NCBI GenBank assembly: GCA_020849535.1
Contig: JADLGB010000105.1
Span: forward strand, 1 to 48,204
DNA from: Candidatus Hydrogenedentota bacterium
GTDB taxonomy: Bacteria; Hydrogenedentota; Hydrogenedentia; Hydrogenedentales; SLHB01
DNA length: 48,204 bases
Reading direction: 5' to 3'
Shown: in pieces, positions 42,982 to 48,204 of the stretch
Numbering within the stretch: the stretch's first letter is position 1
Layout: every line of letters begins with the position of its first letter
Made by a program: the position numbers and the translations under genes
The notes under the pieces: model-generated
The model's database searches: none
Told to the model about the DNA's origin: nothing
The model's input: only the letters and a program-made list of their open reading frames with translations

Positions 42982-43833
42982 ATGAGAGGTGGTTGCCGTA
43001 GGCTAACGCGCAAGGCCGTGTGCCAGACCTTGATGTTGACCGCATGTCTATCGGCTATCTGGCCATTTCAAGGCTGCGTGACACCGGCCGAGGGCGGTCA
43101 ACAATTCAACATCCTATCGACGCAGGAAGAGATTGCCCTGGGTGACAAGATGGCCCAGCAGATCGAGACCGAAGAGAAGGTCCTGAACGATCCGGTGATT
43201 CAGGACTACGTGCGCGTCATCGGTGAGCGGCTCGCCCGTCTCTCGCCCAGAACCGATGTGCCCTACAAATTCACGGTCATCGACAACCCTGATACGATCA
43301 ATGCCTTCGCGCTGCCCGGGGGCCACATGTATATCTACACGGGTCTTCTCAAGCTCTGCGACAATGAGGCGCAGCTCGCATCGGTCATGGGGCACGAGAT
43401 CGGCCACGTCGCCGCAAAGCACCATGGAGAGAGTGTCACCCGCCAGTACGGGTACAGCATTCTGATGGGGATTATCCTGGGAGACAAGTCCTCTCAGGGT
43501 GCGCAGGTCTTGGCTCAGCTTGTCGGCACGGCCGGGGAGATGCGGTTCAGCCGCGTGCAGGAACATGAGGCGGATCGACTTGGCATGGACCTGCTGTGGC
43601 GCGCCGGTTATCAGCCGGAGGCCATGGCCGCCTTCATGCAGAAGATGCAACAAATTGAGCAGGAGAAGGGGGGAGGCCGCGCGCCGTTACCCTTCTTCTC
43701 ATCGCACCCCGCGACCGCTGACCGCATCACGAACCTTCAGAATTTGGCCATGCAGTATCCCGCGGACCTACGCGCGAACAGTCCCACTTACGCGGAGCGC
43801 TATCAGGAAAAGGTGTTAAGCCGCCTGAACTAG
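42982..43833 (+). CDS. M48-family zinc metalloprotease, exported (BepA/LoiP-like)
   Basis: A 283-residue protease. HEIGH (138-142) gives two zinc ligands and the catalytic Glu, and EHEADRLG the third (Glu194). The motif SHPATADRI near the end is typical of periplasmic M48 proteins that police outer-membrane assembly (BepA, LoiP, YcaL). An N-terminal hydrophobic segment ends in FQGC, a poor but possible lipobox. The ATG at 42982 has AGGAGG 8 nt upstream, ahead of a TTG one codon earlier. No TPR domain follows, unlike BepA. The gene is alone and lies between two inverted copies of a small repeat. Confidence 0.9.
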   Translation: MRGGCRRLTRKAVCQTLMLTACLSAIWPFQGCVTPAEGGQQFNILSTQEEIALGDKMAQQIETEEKVLNDPVIQDYVRVIGERLARLSPRTDVPYKFTVIDNPDTINAFALPGGHMYIYTGLLKLCDNEAQLASVMGHEIGHVAAKHHGESVTRQYGYSILMGIILGDKSSQGAQVLAQLVGTAGEMRFSRVQEHEADRLGMDLLWRAGYQPEAMAAFMQKMQQIEQEKGGGRAPLPFFSSHPATADRITNLQNLAMQYPADLRANSPTYAERYQEKVLSRLN

Positions 43834-43858
43834 TAGCATTACGAAGCCAAAGAAAAGA

Positions 43859-44029
43859 ACATCCCCCTTCGCCCCCTTCAAAGGGGGAATTCTGCAATAC
43901 TATGTCTGTATAAATAGAGAATTCTTGTGGGCGGGGCGTGGGCGATTGCCCGAAATGCGCGCGGCCCGAAGGGCATGCGTTCTGCTTCCCCCTATGAAGG
44001 GGGCAGGCCCGCAGGGCCGAGGGGGATGT
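43859..44029. repeat. Palindromic MITE-like repeat, copy B
   Basis: A 171-bp element bounded by ACATCCCCCT (43859-43868) and its exact complement AGGGGGATGT (44020-44029). Inside are CCCCCTT/AAGGGGG and CCCCCT/AGGGGG hairpins, GGCCCGCAGGGCC near the right end, and an AT-rich centre between two GAATTC sites. No reading frame is preserved. It is the inverted relative of copy A at 42757-42811 on the other side of the M48 gene. A non-autonomous transposable element is likely; no transposase is in the window. Confidence 0.75.
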
Positions 44030-44089
44030 AAAGCCCATCCAGTGTGCACCGTATCCATGCACACACCTGCAAGTGGCTCAAGCACCGTC

Positions 44090-44109
44090 ATACCCGCGCA
44101 GGCGGGTAT
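44090..44109. repeat. Dispersed-type hairpin repeat
   Basis: ATACCCGC and GCGGGTAT form a perfect 8-bp stem around GCAG, inside a GTCATACCCGCGCAGGCGGG context. This closely resembles the GTCATTCCCGC-type intergenic repeats found in many genomes. It lies between copy B and the ppdK terminator. Confidence 0.55.
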
Positions 44110-44168
44110 CCATCCTCATCTTCACCCTTGCACCTCCCTCAGGTCATCCTCAAAGCACACAAAGGAAT

Positions 44169-44198
44169 AGCGCCCCCGCCGTCATGGCCGGGGGCGCT
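44169..44198 (-). terminator. Terminator of ppdK
   Basis: AGCGCCCCCG (44169-44178) and CGGGGGCGCT (44189-44198) form a perfect 10-bp stem 30 nt downstream of the ppdK stop. On the minus strand it is followed by ATTCCTTT, a weak T run. Confidence 0.65.
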
Positions 44199-44228
44199 GT
44201 CCAATCACTCAGAGTGTAGTTGCGCTGA

Positions 44229-46985
44229 CTACTTCTTCTTTTTCTTGCTGTCGGACTTCTTACCCTTTGCTTCTTTGCGAGGCGTTTCAATGGCCGCCTG
44301 CGCCGCCGCGAAGCGCGCGATGGGTACGCGGAACGGGCTGCAACTCACGTAGTTCAGACCCGCGCGGTGGCAGAACTTCACCGAACTGGGTTCGCCGCCG
44401 TGCTCGCCGCAGATACCTACCTTCAACGCCGGACGGCTTGACCGGCCGCGCTGAACACCCATCTCCACCAACTGGCCGATACCTTCCTGGTCGAGTGCCT
44501 GGAATGGATCCTGCGGCAGGATGTTGTTTTCGAGATAGTACGGGAGGAACCCGCCGACGTCATCGCGCGAGTAGCCAAAGCCCATCTGCGTCAGGTCATT
44601 GGTTCCGAAGCTGAAGAACTCGGCCTCCTTGGCGATCTTGTCCGCGATCAGGCACGCACGCGGAATCTCGATCATCGTCCCAACCATATAGTTGAGCTTG
44701 ATCTTGTACTCCTTCTCGACCTGGGCCGCCACGCTGCGCACGATCGCGGCCTGGTTCTTGAATTCATTCTCGTGGCCGACCAGCGGAATCATGATTTCCG
44801 GCAGGACCTTGACCTTGCTCTTCGTCAGTTCCGCCGCGGCTTCCAGGATGGCGCGTGCCTGCATCTCCGTGATTTCAGGGTACGCGACGCCAAGGCGGCA
44901 ACCGCGATGGCCGAGCATCGGGTTCAGCTCGTGGAGCTGCTTGATGCGGGCATTGATCTTTTCGACGGGGACACCAATCTGCCCGGATAGCTCCTTCACC
45001 TGGGCATCCGTGAGCGTCACGAACTCGTGCAGCGGGGGATCGAGCAAGCGAATCGTCACGGGCTTTCCGGCCATGACCTTGAGGATGCCGATGAAGTCCT
45101 TCTTCTGATAGGGAAGCAGCTTCATCACCGCCTTGCGCCGCACTTCCTCGTTGTCCGCGAGGATCATCTCGCGCATGTGCACGATGCGCTCCGGCTCGAA
45201 GAACATGTGCTCGGTGCGCGCAAGGCCGATGCCTTCCGCGCCAAAGGCGATGGCTTGCTCAGCGTCTTCGGGGCGCTCCGCATTGGTGCGCACCCCGATC
45301 TGGCGAATCGCATCCGCCCACCCCATGAGCTTGCTGTACCACTTGTTCTTCTCCGGCTGCGCGGGAAGCACGCCGACCTGGCCCACGTACACGCGGCCCG
45401 TCGAACCGTTGAGGCTGATCCAATCGCCTTCCTTCAGGGTGATGTCTCCCGCAGCGACCGTTCCGCTCTTGATGTCGATATGGAGCACGCCACACCCTAC
45501 GATGCAGCACTTGCCCCAACCGCGCGCGACGAGCGCCGCGTGGCTGGTCATGCCGCCCTTGGCCGTCAGGATGGCTTGGGCCACGTGCATGCCGTGAACG
45601 TCTTCGGGCGACGTCTCGTTACGCACCAGCACGACCTTCTTGCCCTGCTTCGCCCACTCATCCGCCTTGTCGGCCGTCAGAACGATCTGGCCGACGCCGC
45701 CGCCGGGCCCCGCGGGAAGGCCCTTCGCGAGCGTGGTCGCCCTCTTCTCGGCCGCGGGATCCAACATCGGGTGCAGGAGTTCGTCAAGCTGCTCCGGTTT
45801 CACGCGCTTGATCGCCGTCTTCTTGTCGATCAGCTTGCTTTCCGCCATTTCCACCGCCATGCGGACGGCCGCCGTGCCCGTGCGCTTGCCCGTGCGCGTC
45901 TGCAGCATCCAAAGCTCGCCGTCTTCGATGGTGAACTCGATGTCCTGCATGTCGGTGTAGTGCTTCTCAAGCTTGAGACGGATCCCGTCGAGTTTCTTGT
46001 ACGCCTTCGGATTGACCTCTTCGAGGGACTTGTGGTCCATCGTCCCTTCGGTCTTCGTGGCCTTGTTCAGCGGGGAAGGCGTGCGCGTTCCCGCGACCAC
46101 ATCCTCGCCCTGTGCGTTCACGAGCCACTCGCCGTAGAACTTGTTGTCGCCCGTGGCCGGGTCGCGTGTGAAGGCCACACCGGTCGCCGAGGTTTCGCCC
46201 ATGTTTCCGAAGACCATCGCCTGAACGTTCACCGCGGTGCCCCAGTCATCCGGGATCCCTTCGATGCGGCGGTACGAAATCGCGCGCCGGCCATTCCACG
46301 ACTGAAACACGGCCTTGATCCCGCCCCAGAGCTGCTCGTTCGCATCATCCGGGAAGGCCTTGCCAAGCGTCTGCTTGACGATCTTCTTGAATTCCTCGCT
46401 GAGTTCCTTGAGGTCGGCCGCCGTCAATTGCGTGTCCAGCGTCACGCCGCGCTGTTTCTTCATGGCGTCCATCGCGTGCTCGAGCTGCTCGCGGACCGAG
46501 TGGCCGTCTTTCACCTCGACGCCCGCGGCCTTTTCCATGACTACGTCCGCGTACATCATGATGAGGCGGCGGTACGCATCGTATGCGAAGCGCTCGTCAC
46601 CACTCTTGGCGACGAGGCCGGGCAGGGTCTTCGAGCACAGGCCGATGTTGAGCACCGTGTCCATCATGCCCGGCATCGACATCCGCGCGCCGGAACGCAC
46701 GGACATGAGCAGAGGATTCTTCGGGTCCCCGAACTTCTTGCCCATGATCTTCTCGACACGGGCCAGCGCTTTCTCAACTTCCTTAGTCAGTTCTTTGGGG
46801 AGATGCCCGCGATTCTTGTAATACTCCGTGCACATCTCCGTCGTAATCGTGAATCCGGCAGGCACGGGAATGCCCAGGCTGGACATCTCCGCCAGGTTCG
46901 CGCCCTTGCCGCCCAACAACTCCTTCATGCTGGCGCGCCCCTCGGCCTTGCCGCCGCCAAAGAAATAGACACTCTTCTTCGCCAT
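44229..46985 (-). CDS. ppdK: Pyruvate, phosphate dikinase
   Basis: This cytosolic enzyme interconverts pyruvate, ATP and phosphate with PEP, AMP and pyrophosphate. The 918 residues show the nucleotide-binding domain (GGKGANLAEMSSLGIPVPAGF), the phospho-His482 in GGMTSHAALVARGWGKC, and the PEP barrel with GLARTEHMF, GTNDLTQM and Cys859 in GICGEHGG. The ATG at 46983-46985 has AAGGAGA 9 nt upstream; the longer frame to 47033 lacks a site. It is some 40 residues longer than the 874-residue type enzyme, partly from a Lys-rich tail (KGKKSDSKKKKK). It stands alone between a promoter and a terminator, which fits a role in gluconeogenic or pyrophosphate-linked glycolytic flux. Confidence 0.97.
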   Translation of the reverse strand: MAKKSVYFFGGGKAEGRASMKELLGGKGANLAEMSSLGIPVPAGFTITTEMCTEYYKNRGHLPKELTKEVEKALARVEKIMGKKFGDPKNPLLMSVRSGARMSMPGMMDTVLNIGLCSKTLPGLVAKSGDERFAYDAYRRLIMMYADVVMEKAAGVEVKDGHSVREQLEHAMDAMKKQRGVTLDTQLTAADLKELSEEFKKIVKQTLGKAFPDDANEQLWGGIKAVFQSWNGRRAISYRRIEGIPDDWGTAVNVQAMVFGNMGETSATGVAFTRDPATGDNKFYGEWLVNAQGEDVVAGTRTPSPLNKATKTEGTMDHKSLEEVNPKAYKKLDGIRLKLEKHYTDMQDIEFTIEDGELWMLQTRTGKRTGTAAVRMAVEMAESKLIDKKTAIKRVKPEQLDELLHPMLDPAAEKRATTLAKGLPAGPGGGVGQIVLTADKADEWAKQGKKVVLVRNETSPEDVHGMHVAQAILTAKGGMTSHAALVARGWGKCCIVGCGVLHIDIKSGTVAAGDITLKEGDWISLNGSTGRVYVGQVGVLPAQPEKNKWYSKLMGWADAIRQIGVRTNAERPEDAEQAIAFGAEGIGLARTEHMFFEPERIVHMREMILADNEEVRRKAVMKLLPYQKKDFIGILKVMAGKPVTIRLLDPPLHEFVTLTDAQVKELSGQIGVPVEKINARIKQLHELNPMLGHRGCRLGVAYPEITEMQARAILEAAAELTKSKVKVLPEIMIPLVGHENEFKNQAAIVRSVAAQVEKEYKIKLNYMVGTMIEIPRACLIADKIAKEAEFFSFGTNDLTQMGFGYSRDDVGGFLPYYLENNILPQDPFQALDQEGIGQLVEMGVQRGRSSRPALKVGICGEHGGEPSSVKFCHRAGLNYVSCSPFRVPIARFAAAQAAIETPRKEAKGKKSDSKKKKK

Positions 46986-47103
46986 TGCTGATAGTCTCCT
47001 TCCGTGCCATTCCAAGAAGCACGATTCCCCCAAAACACGAGGGTTAACTAGGTTGTGGTGCGCAGTTCTCGTTCAACTGAACCCCCATGAACAAAACCGA
47101 AAA

Positions 47104-47133
47104 AGTATAGCGTGGACTCCTTTCGGTTTTCAA
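47104..47133 (-). promoter_or_regulatory. Sigma70-type promoter of ppdK
   Basis: On the minus strand TTGAAA (47133-47128) and TATACT (47109-47104) are 18 nt apart, each one base off consensus. The predicted leader to the ppdK start is about 110 nt. Confidence 0.6.
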
Positions 47134-47228
47134 AAACCACCCCCGCTTCATCAGCAAGTTTTACAATTGGACATACTGGTTACATATAGACTATTAGAAT
47201 ATTCGGACCTCCAACGCGGCATGTACTG

Positions 47229-47272
47229 AGGCTCCCAGGGGAGGAAGGAGCCTGAGCGACAAAAATTGTCGC
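47229..47272. promoter_or_regulatory. Two tandem hairpins upstream of the pseudopilin gene
   Basis: AGGCTCC (47229-47235) pairs with GGAGCCT (47247-47253), and 2 nt later GCGACAA (47256-47262) pairs with TTGTCGC (47266-47272) around AAA. Both stems are perfect 7-mers. They may be part of a structured leader RNA or an operator region; the class is unknown. Confidence 0.45.
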
Positions 47273-47460
47273 CCAAAATCGTTTCGGGTCAACAATTAAC
47301 CGCGCCGGAAGATCCCCGAATCCCCTGCTTGGCGGCGTAAGTTGCTGCAATGTAATATGTTGTAGTAAGGTGTCCTCCTTCGGCACGTTTGCTGCTCTCA
47401 ATCAGAGCGCGAGCGATGCTGGGCGTATGAACCGGATGTGCTACACACGGGAGTTTGGCC

Positions 47461-47946
47461 ATGAAACGACAACACGGTTTCACCATGGTCGAGCTGATGA
47501 TTGTCATCGAGATCATCATCATTCTGACCGCACTCGCCTATCCTCAGCTTCGCCGCGCCCTCATCAATGCGCGCGAAGGAAGCGCCGTCGGCTCCGTGAA
47601 GATGATCGTGACCGGCCAGTCCGGCTTCAAGGAAGCCGGATTCGCCGATGCGGATGCAAATGGTGAAGGGGATTACGCGACATTTCCACAACTCGTCAAT
47701 CCCGACGGTTCGGGCACCACAGCGCCCTTCGTCGATCAAGATCTAGGCAGCGGCATCAAATCGGGCTACATTTTCACGATATCCGTGACTGCCGGCAGCG
47801 CGGGCACGCCCCCGTCCTACACCGTTACGGCGGTGCCCACGATCCCCGGCACCTCCGCCTACAAGATGTTTTACGCGGACGAGTCCGGCATTATCCGCGT
47901 TTCTTCCGACGGTTCGCCCGTCGGGCCATCGTCTCCACCCATCTAA
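47461..47946 (+). CDS. Type IV pilin-like / type II secretion pseudopilin
   Basis: A 161-residue protein with a class-III signal: a six-residue basic leader ending in Gly, then FTMVEL with the conserved Glu5 of the mature protein, and a long hydrophobic helix ending in TALAYPQL. The leader peptidase PilD would cut after Gly6 and methylate Phe. The mature domain (about 135 residues) is Gly/Ser/Pro-rich with no cysteines. Residue 11 of the mature helix is a second Glu, which is unusual within the membrane segment. The ATG at 47461 has GGGAG about 8 nt upstream. No other pilus or secretion genes are in the window; a terminator follows, so it is a single-gene unit. Confidence 0.85.
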   Translation: MKRQHGFTMVELMIVIEIIIILTALAYPQLRRALINAREGSAVGSVKMIVTGQSGFKEAGFADADANGEGDYATFPQLVNPDGSGTTAPFVDQDLGSGIKSGYIFTISVTAGSAGTPPSYTVTAVPTIPGTSAYKMFYADESGIIRVSSDGSPVGPSSPPI

Positions 47947-47972
47947 TCAGGAGGGTTTAGCGTACTCATGGG

Positions 47973-48014
47973 GCCGGTCATCTCAGTAGAAGGAGATGGC
48001 CGGCTTCGCATTTT
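47973..48014 (+). terminator. Terminator after the pseudopilin gene
   Basis: GCCGGTCATCTC (47973-47984) pairs with GAGATGGCCGGC (47993-48004) with one G-T wobble, followed by a T-containing run ending in TTTT. Confidence 0.7.
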
Positions 48015-48154
48015 CCCTGCGTCCCCCGCGTCTGTCCTGCGTCTTGCGACCGGGCGTGGCGGAAAGTTACACTAGGCGTCGTCCTCGGCGTGCCCTCGTA
48101 TTCACGCGGTTCGCGATTCCACCGCCGGGACCCCTCAATAACCGATGTCCTTGC

Positions 48155-48204
48155 GCGCCTGTAGCTCAGTTGGATAGAGCAACGGCCTTCTAAGCCGTAG
48201 GTCG
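48155..48204 (+). tRNA. tRNA-Arg(TCT), 5' part, cut by the window edge
   Basis: The acceptor strand GCGCCTG (48155-48161), the D arm GCTC...GAGC (48164-48180), and an anticodon arm with ACGGC/GCCGT stem and loop CTTCTAA are visible. The anticodon is TCT at 48189-48191, read as Arg. The variable loop, T arm and 3' end lie beyond the window. Confidence 0.92.

Larger units (their letters stand above)
46986..47460. other. Divergent region between ppdK and the pseudopilin gene
   Basis: 475 nt without a supported gene. The left part is the ppdK leader and promoter. The middle (47155-47205) is markedly AT-rich and could hold the pseudopilin promoter, although no well-spaced -35/-10 pair stands out. 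Two tandem hairpins lie at 47229-47272. The remaining sequence up to the pilin start shows no motif I recognise, and no known riboswitch core. Confidence 0.5.

Noticed and set aside
45027..46991. A 654-codon open frame on the plus strand
   Set aside because: It lies fully antisense to ppdK, is rich in Arg, His and Ala without any domain motif, and is explained by the high GC at third positions of ppdK.
47155..47460. A riboswitch (for example cyclic di-GMP) before the pilin gene
   Set aside because: The tandem hairpins prompted the idea, but the conserved core sequences of known classes are not visible.
47996..48193. A 65-codon open frame at the right edge
   Set aside because: Its end is the familiar translation of a tRNA gene, and it starts within a terminator.

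Overview
This is a GC-rich bacterial chromosomal window from a Gram-negative (diderm) organism. It encodes a TolC-type outer-membrane channel, three RND pumps, several lipoproteins, a SecG subunit and MurA. A Tat-exported FAD oxidoreductase, a large exported GH2 enzyme, GTAG-footed hairpin repeats and a lone type II pseudopilin recall the Planctomycetota/Hydrogenedentota-like assemblages. That placement is only an inference: there is no rRNA here, and the tRNA at the right edge is cut. I see no phage genes, transposase, CRISPR array or plasmid functions. The accessory signal is confined to small intergenic repeats.

Layout. 1-5.4 kb: queG, a lipoprotein and a SIS-domain protein form a minus-strand operon, divergent from a Tat-exported FAD oxidoreductase and a GNAT acetyltransferase. 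5.5-11.9 kb: a minus-strand run of a GH2 glycosidase, a polyphosphatase-type HD protein, a YiiX-like cysteine hydrolase, a CHAD protein and an exported EEP-family hydrolase, driven by a strong promoter at 11945-11973. 12-16.8 kb: an O-antigen ligase-like protein with TPR repeats, converging with an operon of a GAF histidine kinase, a small membrane protein and a TPR/zinc-ribbon/membrane protein. 17.1-27 kb: an OmpR-type response regulator and its kinase, divergent from a beta-barrel-like protein, a PEMT-like methyltransferase and a complete efflux set (outer-membrane channel, RND pump, adaptor). 27-29 kb: a membrane-anchored glutaminyl-cyclase-like enzyme and a class-I amidotransferase-type gamma-glutamyl hydrolase. 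29.3-37.5 kb: a second efflux operon with one adaptor and two tandem, non-identical RND pumps that overlap by 4 nt, suggesting a heteromeric pump; the first carries an unusual extra hydrophobic insert. 37.6-42.7 kb: core genes tpiA-secG (with terminator), murA and hisD-hisC. 43-44.2 kb: an M48 metalloprotease lipoprotein flanked by two inverted copies of a small palindromic repeat. 44.2-48.2 kb: ppdK (minus strand), a structured intergenic region, a pseudopilin with a charged residue in its membrane helix, a terminator and the 5' part of tRNA-Arg(TCT).

No single locus is clearly a new defence or metabolic system. The best leads are the enlarged RND pair with its altered proton-relay residues, the CHAD/HD/YiiX cluster, the glutaminyl cyclase plus gamma-glutamyl hydrolase pair, the TPR/zinc-ribbon/membrane protein, and the inverted repeats around the M48 gene. 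All functional statements come from motif reading. No database search was run.
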